Assembly: GCF_017744445.1 (NCBI RefSeq) | Contig: NZ_JAGIBH010000004.1 | Coordinates: 62,001 to 126,000, forward strand | Source: Caulobacter sp. | GTDB taxonomy: Bacteria > Pseudomonadota > Alphaproteobacteria > Caulobacterales > Caulobacteraceae | Length of the DNA stretch: 64,000 bases | Direction of reading: 5' to 3' | Part shown: one piece after another, positions 7,621 to 16,657 of the stretch | How the letters are laid out: each line of letters opens with the position of its first letter | How positions within the stretch are numbered: position 1 is the first letter of the stretch | Translations under genes and position numbers: made by a program | The notes under the pieces: generated by a model | What the model saw: the letters and a program-made list of their open reading frames with translations, nothing else | Database searches by the model: none | What the model was told of the DNA's origin: nothing

Positions 7621-9213
7621 CTACATCCGGAAAACGCCGAAGGTCGTCTCCGGGATCGGCGCATTCAGCGAGGCCGAGATGGCCAGACCCAGGACGTCAC
7701 GGGTTTGAGCTGGATCAATGATGCCGTCGTCCCAGAGCCGCGCGGTGGCGTGGTACGGATTGCCCTCATCCTCGTAGCGCTGGCGGATCGGCGTCTTGAA
7801 GGCTTCCGCCTCCTCGGGCGTCCACTTGGCCGCGTCGCGGTGGACGGTGGCCAGCACGCTGGCGGCCTGCTCGCCGCCCATCACCGAAATCCGCGAATTG
7901 GGCCAGGTGAAGAGGAAGCGCGGGCTGTAGGCGCGGCCGCACATGCCGTAGTTGCCGGCCCCGAAACTGCCGCCGATCAGGACGGTGAACTTGGGCACTT
8001 CCGCGCTCGCCACCGCCGTGACCAGCTTGGCGCCGTCCTTGGCGATGCCGCCGGCCTCGTACTTGCCGCCGACCATGAAGCCCGAGATGTTCTGCAGGAA
8101 GATCAGCGGGATCTTGCGCTTGCAGGCCAGCTCGATGAAGTGCGCGCCCTTCAGCGCGCTCTCGCTGAACAGCACGCCGTTATTGGCCAGGATCGCCACC
8201 GGCTGGCCCCAGATGCGGGCGAAGCCGCAGACCAGGGTCGTGCCGTACAGCGCCTTGAACTCGTCGAACTGGCTGCCGTCGACGATGCGGGCGATGACCT
8301 CGCGCACATCGTAGGGCGCGCGGACGTCGGTCGGGACGATGCCGTAGATCTCCTCGGGATCGTACAGCGGGGGCTCGGCCTCGGTCAGGACCAGTTGGTC
8401 GGGCTTGGTGGTGTTGAGGTTGGCGACGATCGAGCGGACGATCTCCAGCGCGTGCTCGTCGTTCTCGGCCACGTGGTCCACGACACCCGAGCGGCGGCCG
8501 TGGGTCTCTGCCCCGCCCAGCTCCTCGGCGCTGATCACCTCGCCCGTGGCGGCCTTCACAAGCGGCGGGCCGGCCAGGAAGATGGTGCCCTGGTTGCGGA
8601 CGATGACGGTCTCGTCGCTCATCGCCGGGACATAGGCCCCGCCGGCGGTGCACGAGCCCATGACGCAGGCGATCTGCGGGATGCCCACGGCGCTCATGCG
8701 GGCCTGATTGAAGAAGATGCGGCCGAAGTGGTCGCGATCGGGGAAGACCTCGGCCTGGTGCGGCAGGTTCGCGCCGCCGCTGTCGACCAGATAGACGCAC
8801 GGCAGGCGATTCTGAGCGGCGATCTCCTGGGCGCGCAGGTGCTTCTTCACCGTCATCGGGAAGTAGGCGCCGCCCTTCACCGTGGCGTCGTTGGCCACGA
8901 TCATCACCTCGCGGCCCGACACCCGGCCGACGCCGCAGATCATGCCCGCGCCGGGGGCCTCGCCACCGTACAGGTCGCAGGCTGCCAGCTGGCCGATCTC
9001 CAGGAAGGGCGAGCCGGGATCCAGCAGGCGCTCGACGCGCTGGCGGGGCAGCAACTTGCCGCGGGAAGCGTGGCGCTCGCGCGAACTTTCGGGACCGCCG
9101 AGCGCGGCTTCCGCGACCTTTGCGCGCAGCTCGTCGGCCAACGCGCGGTTATGGGCCGCGTTACGGGCGAAAGCGTCGCTGGACGCGTCGATAACGGAGT
9201 TCAACTTCGGCAT
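7621..9213 (-). CDS. liuB: Methylcrotonyl-CoA carboxylase, carboxyltransferase beta subunit
   Basis: 530-aa carboxyltransferase with the two crotonase-like halves expected of the beta subunit. Seen: [23 protein letters not shown] at the N-terminus, [38 protein letters not shown] acyl-CoA-binding loop, [15 protein letters not shown], and in the second half [25 protein letters not shown] and [24 protein letters not shown]. These blocks are typical of MCC beta rather than PCC beta. First gene of the liuB-liuC-DUF3667-liuD unit; gaps are 24, 20 and 8 bases. No liuR-type regulator or HMG-CoA lyase gene is in view. Confidence 0.93.
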   Translation of the reverse strand: MPKLNSVIDASSDAFARNAAHNRALADELRAKVAEAALGGPESSRERHASRGKLLPRQRVERLLDPGSPFLEIGQLAACDLYGGEAPGAGMICGVGRVSGREVMIVANDATVKGGAYFPMTVKKHLRAQEIAAQNRLPCVYLVDSGGANLPHQAEVFPDRDHFGRIFFNQARMSAVGIPQIACVMGSCTAGGAYVPAMSDETVIVRNQGTIFLAGPPLVKAATGEVISAEELGGAETHGRRSGVVDHVAENDEHALEIVRSIVANLNTTKPDQLVLTEAEPPLYDPEEIYGIVPTDVRAPYDVREVIARIVDGSQFDEFKALYGTTLVCGFARIWGQPVAILANNGVLFSESALKGAHFIELACKRKIPLIFLQNISGFMVGGKYEAGGIAKDGAKLVTAVASAEVPKFTVLIGGSFGAGNYGMCGRAYSPRFLFTWPNSRISVMGGEQAASVLATVHRDAAKWTPEEAEAFKTPIRQRYEDEGNPYHATARLWDDGIIDPAQTRDVLGLAISASLNAPIPETTFGVFRM

Positions 9214-9384
9214 GACCGACGCTTAGCCTCTTCCACCCTATCCCGGAAGTCGTAGTTTTTTGGACCCTGAAGAGAAAGATTCTGGGCCAAATCCGTTCTC
9301 GGACATTTCGAGTTCGAGATCAACAGTTGCGCCTGAAGCCGCCCCCCGTGGTCAAGCCTTGCGCCTTAAGCTAGCGTCCGCGCC

Positions 9385-11160
9385 GTGGAAACGCCCCTGC
9401 CCGACGACTCGGCCCTGGCGCGCCTGTTCGCCCGCGAGCGGCGCACCGGCGTGGCCACGTGGTTCTCCCTGCCTGGCGGGGCGACGCTGTTCGAGCCGGG
9501 CGAAGACGCCAACCAGCTCTATTTCCTGAAGACCGGCCGCCTGGGCGCCTTCCGTCGGGAAGAAGGCCAGGAGCCGCAGTTCCTGGGCGTGATCCGCCCC
9601 GGCGAGCCGGCCGGCGAGATGGCCCTGGTCGGCGGCACGGCCCACTCGGCCAACATGGTGGCCCTGCGCGATAGCGAGGTGCTGGCCCTGCCCCGCGACG
9701 ATTTCTTCGACGCCGCCGAGGAAGATCCGACCGTGATGCTGGAGCTGTCGCGGCTGATGATCCGCCGCGCCCGCCAGGCCCAGACCCACGCGGCGATCGG
9801 CGATCCGTCGGTGTTCGGCTTCATCGCCGTCGAGGCCGGCGCGGCCATCCGCCCGATCGTCGAGCGCCTGGCCCGCTGCATCGAAAGCCTGGGCTACTCG
9901 GTCACCGTCGAGGGCGGCGAGTCCCTGCTGGCGCCCACCGAATGGTTCAGCAATGTCGAGCGCGAGCACGACTTCGTCCTCTATGTCGCCGAGGCCGACG
10001 AGACGGCGTGGAAGCACGTGGTCGGCCGCCAGGTGGACCGGCTGTTCCGCATCGGGCGCGGCGACCGCGCCCCGCCGGCCAGCATTCCCAGCTACGCCTC
10101 GGGACCGTTGCAGGCCCAGCGGCTGGTCGACCTGATCCTGCTGCAGTCGGCCAATGCCGTGCGACCCAGTGGCTCAGCCGCCTGGGTGGAGGCGACCCAG
10201 GCCGCACGCCTCTTCCATCTGCGCGAGAACGGCCTGGCCGACATGCAACGGCTGGCGCGGGTGCTGACGGGACAGTCGGTGGGCCTGGTGCTGTCGGGCG
10301 GCGGCGCGCGGGCCTATGCCCATATCGGCGCGATCCAGGCCATGCGCGAGCGCGGCATCCCGATCGACTTCGTCGGCGGCGCCTCGATGGGCGCGATCGT
10401 GGCGGCCGGGATCGCCATGGGCTGGGACGACGGCGAGCTGGAAGCCCGTATTCGCAAGGCCTTCGTCGACACCAGCCCGCTGGACGACATCGCCTTCCCC
10501 CTGATCGCCATGACCCGGGGCGAGAAGGTCAAGTCGCGCCTGGACGAGCATTTCGGCACGGTCGACATCAGCGACCTGTGGCTGCCGTTCTTCTGCGTCT
10601 CGTCGAACCTGACCTCGGGCGCTTACCAGCTGCATCGCACGGGCGACCTGCAGACGGCGCTGCGGGCCTCGATCTCGCTGCCGGGCGTCCTGCCGCCGGC
10701 CACCGAGGACGGCGCAGTACTGGTCGACGGGGCGGTGATGAAGAACTTCCCGGCCGACGTCATGCGCTCGTTCCAGCTGGGGCCGATCGTAGGGGTCGAC
10801 GTCACCCGCGGCCGCAGCATCACGGCCGAGGACGTCTATCGCCCGCCGTCGATCTGGAGCTGGATCGTCTCGGGCGAGTGGCGCAAGGGCCCGCCGATCG
10901 TGGCCCTGCTGATGCGCGCCGCCACGGTGACCACCGGCCGGGATCTCGCCGCCGCCCGCGAGGCTTCCGACGTGCTGATCACGCCCAAGCTGGAGGGCAT
11001 AGACATCCGCGACTGGCGCGCCTTCGAGCCTGCCGTCCGCGCCGGCTACGTCGCCGCCAGCTTCGCGCTGGAGGGCCTGCATGGCCCCGTCACCGAACTG
11101 CGTCGCCGGCCCAGCCTGGCAGAGAAGCGCGCGGGCCTCACCCCTTCCGCGCGACGATGA
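9385..11160 (+). CDS. NTE-type patatin phospholipase with cyclic-nucleotide-binding domain
   Basis: 591-aa protein. Residues 10-130 form a CNMP-binding/CRP-like beta-roll (TLFEPGEDANQLYFLKTG, GEPAGEMALVGG). Residues about 300-470 form a patatin domain: oxyanion loop LSGGGARAYAHIGAI, nucleophile motif GGASMGAIVA (Ser near 334) and the partner Asp in LVDGAVMKNFP. This is the layout of neuropathy-target-esterase relatives, which hydrolyse lysophospholipids. A middle segment of about 150 residues links the two parts. No signal peptide; probably cytoplasmic or membrane-associated. Start GTG 9385 has no clear ribosome site. The 3' end overlaps tam by 23 bases. Confidence 0.87.
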   Translation: METPLPDDSALARLFARERRTGVATWFSLPGGATLFEPGEDANQLYFLKTGRLGAFRREEGQEPQFLGVIRPGEPAGEMALVGGTAHSANMVALRDSEVLALPRDDFFDAAEEDPTVMLELSRLMIRRARQAQTHAAIGDPSVFGFIAVEAGAAIRPIVERLARCIESLGYSVTVEGGESLLAPTEWFSNVEREHDFVLYVAEADETAWKHVVGRQVDRLFRIGRGDRAPPASIPSYASGPLQAQRLVDLILLQSANAVRPSGSAAWVEATQAARLFHLRENGLADMQRLARVLTGQSVGLVLSGGGARAYAHIGAIQAMRERGIPIDFVGGASMGAIVAAGIAMGWDDGELEARIRKAFVDTSPLDDIAFPLIAMTRGEKVKSRLDEHFGTVDISDLWLPFFCVSSNLTSGAYQLHRTGDLQTALRASISLPGVLPPATEDGAVLVDGAVMKNFPADVMRSFQLGPIVGVDVTRGRSITAEDVYRPPSIWSWIVSGEWRKGPPIVALLMRAATVTTGRDLAAAREASDVLITPKLEGIDIRDWRAFEPAVRAGYVAASFALEGLHGPVTELRRRPSLAEKRAGLTPSARR

Positions 11161-11911
11161 ACAGCCGCTTGAACGGAAACAGCGTCACGCCGTCCTCGCG
11201 GCGCGGATAGTCCTGCGCCAGCCGCGCCCGCCAGGCGTCCAGGAACGGCGTCTTGGCCTCGTCAGGCAGGGCGTCCAGATAGGGCCGTAAGGTCGTGCCC
11301 ATTGTCCAGTCGACGATCGGGTCCTGGCCGTGCAGGGCGTGCAGGTAGGTCGTGGTCCAGATGTCCACGTCCGGGCACAGCGGGGCCAGCCAGGCATAGT
11401 AGTCCTCCGGCGCATTGGCGTGGCGCACACCCTCGACGCCGGTCAGATGCTTGGCCCACGGCCCCTCAGCGGCGATCTCCGTGAGCGTCCCGCGCCAGCC
11501 CAGGCCATCGGCCACCGGCATCTGCACCGCCAGCACGCCGCCCGACGACAGGCTCTCGGCCAGGCGCGGGATCAGCACGGCGTGGTCGTCCACCCACTGC
11601 AGGGCGGCGTTGCTGAAGATCAGGTCGGTCGGCGCGTCCGGCGCGAAGCCCTTGATATCGCCCAGGATCCACTCGACCCGCGTGGGCAGGGCCTTGGCCC
11701 GCTCCAGCATATCGGGACTGCTATCCAGCCCCCTCACCCGCGCCTGCGGATGCCGCGCGGCCAGCAGCGCCGCCTGCTCGCCCAGGCCGCAACCCAGGTC
11801 CCAGATGTCCAGCGGGTCCAGATCGCGCGGAATGGCGGTCAGCAGGTCAAACGCCGGCCGCTCCCGGTATCGGCGATAGAGGGCGTAGGTATCCGGGTCC
11901 CAGCTGGCCAT
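11138..11911 (-). CDS. tam: Trans-aconitate 2-methyltransferase
   Basis: 257-aa SAM-dependent methyltransferase that esterifies trans-aconitate, a by-product that inhibits aconitase. It opens MASWDPDTYALYRRYRERPA like the E. coli enzyme, has the SAM-binding motif WDLGCGLGEQAALLAARHP and GLDSSPDMLE, then LIFSNAALQWVDDH and VLAVQMPVADG, and near the end CPDVDIWTTTYLHALHG and FKRLFIVARKG. All of these parallel E. coli Tam. ATG 11911 was chosen because GGGGAGGGA lies just upstream and the family starts here. The end overlaps the convergent patatin gene by 23 bases. Confidence 0.92.
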   Translation of the reverse strand: MASWDPDTYALYRRYRERPAFDLLTAIPRDLDPLDIWDLGCGLGEQAALLAARHPQARVRGLDSSPDMLERAKALPTRVEWILGDIKGFAPDAPTDLIFSNAALQWVDDHAVLIPRLAESLSSGGVLAVQMPVADGLGWRGTLTEIAAEGPWAKHLTGVEGVRHANAPEDYYAWLAPLCPDVDIWTTTYLHALHGQDPIVDWTMGTTLRPYLDALPDEAKTPFLDAWRARLAQDYPRREDGVTLFPFKRLFIVARKG

Positions 11912-11962
11912 GCGAATCCCTCCCCGTTTCAGCAACCCGAGCGATGCAACCTGCGCCCTTGT

Positions 11963-11974
11963 GAAGAATTCTTC
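11963..11974. promoter_or_regulatory. Palindrome GAAGAATTCTTC in a divergent promoter region
   Basis: A perfect 12-bp palindrome lies in the 138-base gap between tam (minus) and the 49-aa membrane protein gene (plus). It is AT-rich compared with its surroundings. It may be a regulator site for either gene; no specific factor can be named. Confidence 0.3.
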
Positions 11975-12049
11975 CTATAGGCGAAGATTCATCATACGGT
12001 TCGAGTCAGGTCTCCGACAGAGGGACTACTAGGGAAGGATTCACGCGGT

Positions 12050-12199
12050 ATGCCCACGCGCATTCACCTGGCGCCGAATGGTCCGTCGGACCCGGCCACC
12101 AACGTCCGTCGATTCAATTTCAACCGTCCCATCGCGGTCGGCGCGGCCCTCGTCCTGTGGGCGGCCATCCTGGTGGGGCTCAAGCTTTTGGCAATCTGA
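12050..12199 (+). CDS. Small single-pass membrane protein (49 aa)
   Basis: 49-aa product. A polar N-terminus (MPTRIHLAPNGPSDPATNV, then RRFNFNRPI) is followed by one hydrophobic helix (about residues 29-48) ending LKLLAI. By the positive-inside rule the N-terminus with three Arg would face the cytoplasm. GGAAGGA lies nine bases before ATG 12050, so translation is plausible. It lies alone between tam and the small transcription unit at 12.28-12.45 kb. No family recognised. Confidence 0.55.
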   Translation: MPTRIHLAPNGPSDPATNVRRFNFNRPIAVGAALVLWAAILVGLKLLAI

Positions 12200-12270
12200 C
12201 CCGCGACTTCGCGTCGCGTGCGATCCCCTCTTTTCAAGAGCGCAAACAGACCCATATGCTGTCTGTGTTG

Positions 12271-12296
12271 TTCAACTATTGAAAGGAGGTGATCTA
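12271..12296 (+). promoter_or_regulatory. Near-maximal Shine-Dalgarno sequence with overlapping dyad
   Basis: GAAAGGAGGTGATC (12281-12294) is complementary over 14 consecutive bases to the 3' tail of 16S rRNA as generally known in this group (GATCACCTCCTTTC). Normal sites in this window match 4-6 bases. The GTG start follows three bases later (12297). The dyad TTCAA-CTA-TTGAA (12271-12283) shares its right arm with the first three bases of the site, so a small hairpin could form just before it. Confidence 0.6.
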
Positions 12297-12365
12297 GTGT
12301 CTCATTGTCTCCAACCGCGGTCGCAAGTGGTGACCTGGAGCCTTAAGAGCGAGGTTTCCGCCTGA
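12297..12365 (+). CDS. 22-aa leader-type peptide behind an extreme ribosome site
   Basis: GTG 12297 to TGA 12365 encodes 22 residues: an N-terminal part with His, Cys, Gln and Arg (VSHCLQPRSQ), then VVTWSLKSEVSA. There is no run of one amino acid that would mark a classical attenuator, no membrane segment and no signal peptide. It is the only frame served by the 14-base Shine-Dalgarno match. Two small hairpins and a strong terminator follow within 90 bases, so this is a complete small transcription unit. It could be a peptide gene, or an RNA whose ribosome-binding segment is the active part. Not recognised. Confidence 0.45.
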   Translation: MSHCLQPRSQVVTWSLKSEVSA

Positions 12366-12408
12366 GGCGTTGAACGCCAAAGGTTCTAAGTCACACGCTG
12401 CGAAAGCG
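12366..12408 (+). ncRNA. Two small hairpins downstream of the 22-aa ORF
   Basis: GGCGTT-G-AACGCC (12366-12378) starts directly after the stop codon. GCTGC-GAAA-GCGGC has a five-pair stem with one G-U pair and closes on a GNRA-type tetraloop; it ends near 12410. With the terminator at 12424 they make the 3' part of the transcript fully structured. This is seen in the sequence; the RNA itself is inferred. Confidence 0.4.
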
Positions 12409-12423
12409 GCCATGACGATGGAA

Positions 12424-12451
12424 GGGCCGCCCCACCAGGGCGGCCCTTTTT
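12424..12451 (+). terminator. Rho-independent terminator
   Basis: GGGCCGCCC (12424-12432), loop CACCA, GGGCGGCCC (12438-12446), then TTTTT. It is one of the two best terminators in the window. It ends the small unit at 12.28-12.45 kb and lies ten bases before the end of the convergent liuA gene. Confidence 0.93.
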
Positions 12452-12461
12452 CATGTCTGGA

Positions 12462-13622
12462 TCAGGCCCCGATCAGTTCCCGCCCGATCAGGAAGCGGCG
12501 GATCTCGTTGGTGCCGGCGCCGATGTCGTACAGCTTGGCGTCGCGCAGCAGGCGCTCGACCGGCCATTCCTTGATGTAGCCGGCGCCGCCTAGGGCCTGG
12601 ATGGCCTCCAGCGACACCTTCACCGCGTTTTCCGAAGCCATCAGGATCGCGCCGGCCGCGTCGAAGCGGGTGGTCTTGCCGGCGTCGCAGGCGCGGGCCA
12701 CGGCGTAGACGTAGGCGCGAGCCGAGTTCAAGGCCACGTACATGTCGGCGATCTTGCCCTGCATCAGCTGGAACGAGCCGATGGCCTGGCCGAACTGCTT
12801 GCGGTCTCGGACATAGGGCAGGACGATGTCCAGGCACGCCTGCATGATGCCCAGCGGGCCGGCGCTCAGCACGGCGCGCTCATAATCCAGGCCGCTCATC
12901 AGCACGCCCACGCCGCCACCGACCGGGCCCATGACGTTCTCTTCCGGGATCTCGCAGTCCTCGAACACCAGCTCGGCGGTGTCGCTGCCGCGCATGCCCA
13001 TCTTGTCCAGCTTCTTGCTGACGCTGAAGCCTTTCATGCCCTTCTCGACGATGAAGGCGGTGATGCCGCGGCTGCCCTCGCCCGTCTTGGCGTAGACCAC
13101 CAGGGTGTCTGCGTGGGGGGCGTTGGTGATCCAGAACTTCGTGCCGTTCAGGACGTAGCGGTCGCCCTTCTGCTCGGCGCGCAGCTTCATCGACACCACG
13201 TCCGAACCCGAACCGGCCTCGCTCATGGCCAGCGAGCCGACATGCTCGCCGCTGATCAGCTTGGGCAGATACTTCTGCTTCTGCTCGGGCGTGGCCCAGC
13301 GGCGGATCTGGTTGACGCACAGGTTCGAGTGCGCGCCGTAGCTGAGGCCCACCGAGGCCGAGGCGCGGGAGATCTCCTCCATCGCGATGACATGCTCGAG
13401 GTAGCCCAGACCCAGGCCGCCGAACTCTTCTTCCACCGTGATGCCGTGCAAACCGAGGTCGCCCATCGGGACCCACAGGCCGCGCGGGAATTCGTTGCTC
13501 TCGTCGATCTGGGCCGCCAGCGGCGCGATCTTGTCGGCGGCGAAGCGGGCCGTGGTTTCACGGATCGCGTCGGCCGTCTCGCCCAGCGCGAAGTCCATCG
13601 AGGGTGCGAAATTCATCGTCAT
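12462..13622 (-). CDS. liuA: Isovaleryl-CoA dehydrogenase
   Basis: 386-aa FAD-dependent acyl-CoA dehydrogenase for the step before methylcrotonyl-CoA carboxylase; electrons pass to ETF. It has [67 protein letters not shown] and the catalytic-base segment [17 protein letters not shown], where Glu in YERAV corresponds to the base unique to isovaleryl-CoA dehydrogenases. It ends in [13 protein letters not shown]. Start ATG 13622 has GGGAGG five bases upstream; an upstream in-frame ATG adds ten residues without a ribosome site. It lies 3 kb upstream of liuB, on the same strand but in a separate unit. Confidence 0.93.
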   Translation of the reverse strand: MTMNFAPSMDFALGETADAIRETTARFAADKIAPLAAQIDESNEFPRGLWVPMGDLGLHGITVEEEFGGLGLGYLEHVIAMEEISRASASVGLSYGAHSNLCVNQIRRWATPEQKQKYLPKLISGEHVGSLAMSEAGSGSDVVSMKLRAEQKGDRYVLNGTKFWITNAPHADTLVVYAKTGEGSRGITAFIVEKGMKGFSVSKKLDKMGMRGSDTAELVFEDCEIPEENVMGPVGGGVGVLMSGLDYERAVLSAGPLGIMQACLDIVLPYVRDRKQFGQAIGSFQLMQGKIADMYVALNSARAYVYAVARACDAGKTTRFDAAGAILMASENAVKVSLEAIQALGGAGYIKEWPVERLLRDAKLYDIGAGTNEIRRFLIGRELIGA

Positions 13623-13642
13623 AACTTCCTCCCTAGCACAAA

Positions 13643-13673
13643 ACGCCCGCAAGGCGCCGAACCTTGCGGGCGT
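13643..13673 (-). terminator. Terminator of spmX
   Basis: ACGCCCGCAAGG (13643-13654) and CCTTGCGGGCGT (13662-13673) form a 12-pair stem with a 7-base loop. On the minus strand it is followed by TTTTGTGC. It lies 35 bases after the spmX stop and just before the liuA start, so it insulates liuA from spmX transcription. Confidence 0.88.
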
Positions 13674-13707
13674 TCTTGCTCAGTTTCCGCGAGGGAAGCA
13701 AAGAAAA

Positions 13708-15018
13708 CTATTCTTCGTCTTCACCCATTTCCGGACCGGCAAGGCGGCGAAGCAGAAGATAGGCCGAAACCACGAAGCAGATCGCGCCAATCATGCTGGC
13801 GCCGTAGCCGAACAGCTTCACCTGGCCATCCGAGCCGGCAGCCACGGTTAGGATCCACAGGACGCCGCCGCCGAACAGGGCCAGGCCCAGGATGCCCAGG
13901 CTGATCAGCAGGCTGGTGTTGCCGAAGCGCGGTTGCTCCGACTCGACCATCGGCACGTCCATCGGATGCAGGTCGACCTCTTCGCTGGTCGAGAAGCCGC
14001 CGAGGTTGAACACCGACGAGCCCGAGGCCGGGGCGGCGAACAGGCTGGGCTCGCTGGCGGCCGGCTTCGGCGCGGGCGCGAAGGCCTCGACCGGCGCGAC
14101 TTCTTCCACTTCGACCGGCTGCGGCGTCAGGCGGAACGGCGTGAACTCGACAGGCGCGGGTTGCGGAGCGGGCTCAACCGGGGTCGTGGTCGGTTCATTC
14201 TGGAACAGGACCGGCGCGGGCTCGGTCACGGCCGGTTGGGCCGGAACCGGCGGTTCGGGCAAACCGAGGTCATCCTGGCGGGCGACCGGCTTGGTTGTCG
14301 CGGCCGGCGCGGTCGTCGGGGCGTCCGAGAGAATGGCCTCCAGGCGCGCGCTGACGGCGGCGGCCGACTGTTCGGTGGCGGTCGGGCCGTCCTCTTCCGG
14401 GACAACCACGTTCAGCGGCAGGCCTTCTTCCCGCTCGGCGACGACGCGGTCGCCTTCGGTGCGGGTGCTGACGGCCATCGGCGTCTGTTTCGGCACGGCG
14501 CAGCTGGCGTCGTAGTCGACCTTCGGGCGCAGCACCGGGCTCGGGGCCGGAACCCACTCGCCATTGGCCGGCGTCAGGAACAGGGTCTTTTCGGCCGAGC
14601 GGCGGCGGACCAGGGCGTCGATGACGATCCGTTCGCCTTCGAAGTCGGCCTTGCGCCACATCTCCATCGCGCACGCGGCTTGCAGCAGCGAGCCTTCGTT
14701 GATCCGGCGCAGCACGCCCGAGCGGAGGAAGTTGTCGAGACCGATATTGAAGGCGAAGCAGACCAGCGCGTCGAACTGGTTCTGGTTCAGCGGCGCGTAG
14801 GTGTGTTCGTTGACCGAGTGGGCGACCGAGATCAGGTCGTACAGCAGCAGGGCCTCGGCGTCCTTTTCAGAGACGGAGGCGCCCTCGCGAGCGGTCAGGG
14901 TGTGGCCATAGCCGACCGTCCAGCGCCCGTCGGGGAGCTGCGCGGCCTTCTGACGGTAGCCTTCGAATCTCTTGATGAGATCGACGGCCGCCCGGGTGAC
15001 CTGATGGCGCGGTTTCAT
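13708..15018 (-). CDS. spmX: Stalked-pole morphogenesis protein SpmX
   Basis: 436-aa protein with the SpmX architecture: a lysozyme-like GH24 muramidase domain (1-150; MKPRHQVTRAAVDLIKRFEG, WTVGYGHT), a long Pro/Ala/Glu-rich acidic linker (about 200-370) and two C-terminal membrane helices (LLISLGILGLALFGGGVLW and a second near 405-425). In Caulobacter SpmX localises and activates the kinase DivJ at the stalked pole. In the GH24 triad spacing (E-8x-D/C-5x-T) it has E19 and T34, but Leu at position 28 where active lysozymes carry Asp or Cys. ATG 15018 gives the standard N-terminus. A phage endolysin is excluded by the linker and membrane tail. Confidence 0.9.
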   Translation of the reverse strand: MKPRHQVTRAAVDLIKRFEGYRQKAAQLPDGRWTVGYGHTLTAREGASVSEKDAEALLLYDLISVAHSVNEHTYAPLNQNQFDALVCFAFNIGLDNFLRSGVLRRINEGSLLQAACAMEMWRKADFEGERIVIDALVRRRSAEKTLFLTPANGEWVPAPSPVLRPKVDYDASCAVPKQTPMAVSTRTEGDRVVAEREEGLPLNVVVPEEDGPTATEQSAAAVSARLEAILSDAPTTAPAATTKPVARQDDLGLPEPPVPAQPAVTEPAPVLFQNEPTTTPVEPAPQPAPVEFTPFRLTPQPVEVEEVAPVEAFAPAPKPAASEPSLFAAPASGSSVFNLGGFSTSEEVDLHPMDVPMVESEQPRFGNTSLLISLGILGLALFGGGVLWILTVAAGSDGQVKLFGYGASMIGAICFVVSAYLLLRRLAGPEMGEDEE

Positions 15019-15113
15019 CGCGGAGTTTGACCCAGTTTGAGACAGACGCGGATGCGTTCGCCTGTCTCGGCGCAAGGTCGGCGCCAGTTTTCCCTTACAG
15101 CGCTAGAAAACCG

Positions 15114-16568
15114 TCAGTGCAGCAGCAGCGAGGCGATCAGCAGCACGGCGAAGAAGCCCGTGAAGTCCGTCAGGAAGGTCACGAAGATCGACGAGGACAC
15201 AGCCGGATCGCGGCCCATCTTCTCCAGCGCCAGGGGCATCAGGATGCCGCCCAAGGCCGCGGTGAAGATGTTGGCGATCAAGGCCGCGCCGACGATGATC
15301 GCCAGCTTGTCGTGGTGGTCGGACGGCCCGAAGAACAGATAGGTCGCCACGCCCATGACCAAGGCCAGGCTGACGCCGTTGACCAGGCCGACCAGCAGCT
15401 CGCGCGCCACGATGCGGCGGGCGTTGGCCGTGGTCAGCTCCTTGCTGGACAGTGCGCGCACGGCGACGGCCAGGGTCTGGGTGCCGGCGTTGCCGCCCAG
15501 GGACGAGACGATCGGCATCAGGATGGCCAGGGCCACCAGCTGGGCGATCTCGGCCTGGAAGATGGCGACGCCGCTGACCGCCAGGGTGGCGGTGGCCAGG
15601 TTCAGCATCAGCCACGGCAGGCGCGACTTGACGATCTCGATCACCGAGGCGTCACGACCCGCGTCGGACACACCGGCCAGAGCCAGAATGTCTTCCTGGG
15701 CCTCGTCCCTGATGACCTCGACGATGTCATCGACGGTGATCTGGCCGACAAGGCGTCCGCCCGCATCGATCACCGGGGCGCTGATCAGGTGGTACTTGTC
15801 GAAGATGTAGGCGACCTCTTCCTGGTCCATGCCGACATCGATTTCGGTCGCCGCCTCCATCAGCTCGGCCAGCGGCGTATCGCGGCGGCTGCGCAGCAGG
15901 ATGCTGATCGGGATGGCCCCGACGGGCTTGTAGGTCGGATCGACCACATAGACGTCGAAAAACAGCTCGGGCAGCTGGTCGCCGGCCTCGCGGACGTGGT
16001 CGATGGTCTGGCCGACCGTCCAGAATTCCGGCGCGGCCAGGAACTCGCGCTGCATCAGACGGCCGGCGGTCTCGTCCTCGTAGGACAGGGTCGTCTCGAT
16101 GGCGGCGCGGTCGGTCTCGCCCATGGCGGCCAGAACCTGGAAACGCTTGGTGTCGTCCAGGTCGTCGATGACGTCGGCGGCGTCGTCGGTGTCCAGTTCC
16201 TCCAGCGCCCGGGCCAGGGTCACGGACGGCGTGGCCTCCAGCACCTCCTCGCGGAGGTTCTCATCCATCTCCGAGATGATCTCGCCCAGCGCTTCCGGAT
16301 CCAGCAGCGGGATCACGTCCTCGCGGTAGTCGGCCGTGAGAAAGCCCATCAGGTCGGCGACGTCGGCCGGTTCCAGCGCCGTCACCAGCTCGCGCAGGCG
16401 CTTGAGATCGCCGCTGTCGACGGCGTCGATCACCATCTCGACATATTCGGGATTGAGGGCGTAGTCCTCGCCAAGGGCGAGGTCTTCCAGCTCCTCGGGG
16501 GTCTCAGATTTGGCCAGCGGGATGTCGTCCAGCATGTCGTCGGTCAGTTCGGCGGTGTCCCGGGTCAT
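15114..16568 (-). CDS. mgtE: Magnesium transporter MgtE
   Basis: 484-aa MgtE-family Mg2+ channel. An acidic superhelical N-domain (about 40-160; ADLMGFLTADYREDVIPLL, DTDDAADVIDDL) precedes two CBS domains (about 165-290; AIPISILLRSRRDTPLAELM, HLISAPVIDAGGRLVGQITVDD) and a C-terminal domain of five membrane helices with SSLGGNAGTQTLAVAVRAL, the signature around the pore helix. Length is normal. It is the first minus-strand gene after the tRNA-Leu and is followed by spmX 95 bases on. Confidence 0.94.
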   Translation of the reverse strand: MTRDTAELTDDMLDDIPLAKSETPEELEDLALGEDYALNPEYVEMVIDAVDSGDLKRLRELVTALEPADVADLMGFLTADYREDVIPLLDPEALGEIISEMDENLREEVLEATPSVTLARALEELDTDDAADVIDDLDDTKRFQVLAAMGETDRAAIETTLSYEDETAGRLMQREFLAAPEFWTVGQTIDHVREAGDQLPELFFDVYVVDPTYKPVGAIPISILLRSRRDTPLAELMEAATEIDVGMDQEEVAYIFDKYHLISAPVIDAGGRLVGQITVDDIVEVIRDEAQEDILALAGVSDAGRDASVIEIVKSRLPWLMLNLATATLAVSGVAIFQAEIAQLVALAILMPIVSSLGGNAGTQTLAVAVRALSSKELTTANARRIVARELLVGLVNGVSLALVMGVATYLFFGPSDHHDKLAIIVGAALIANIFTAALGGILMPLALEKMGRDPAVSSSIFVTFLTDFTGFFAVLLIASLLLH

Positions 16569-16657
16569 GGGGGCCTCCTGAGCTCAAGAGCTGCTGGGTT
16601 CGATGCGGTTTGGTCCGATGAAGCGACCCTGGGGCGAAACCAAGGCCTAGAAACGAT

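Noticed and set aside
14100..14250. Tandem repeat in the Pro/Ala/Glu-rich part of spmX
   Set aside because: Composition bias of a disordered linker, with no exact repeat unit.
13708..15018. Prophage lysozyme
   Set aside because: The GH24 domain is fused to a Pro-rich linker and two membrane helices, the SpmX architecture; no phage genes are nearby.
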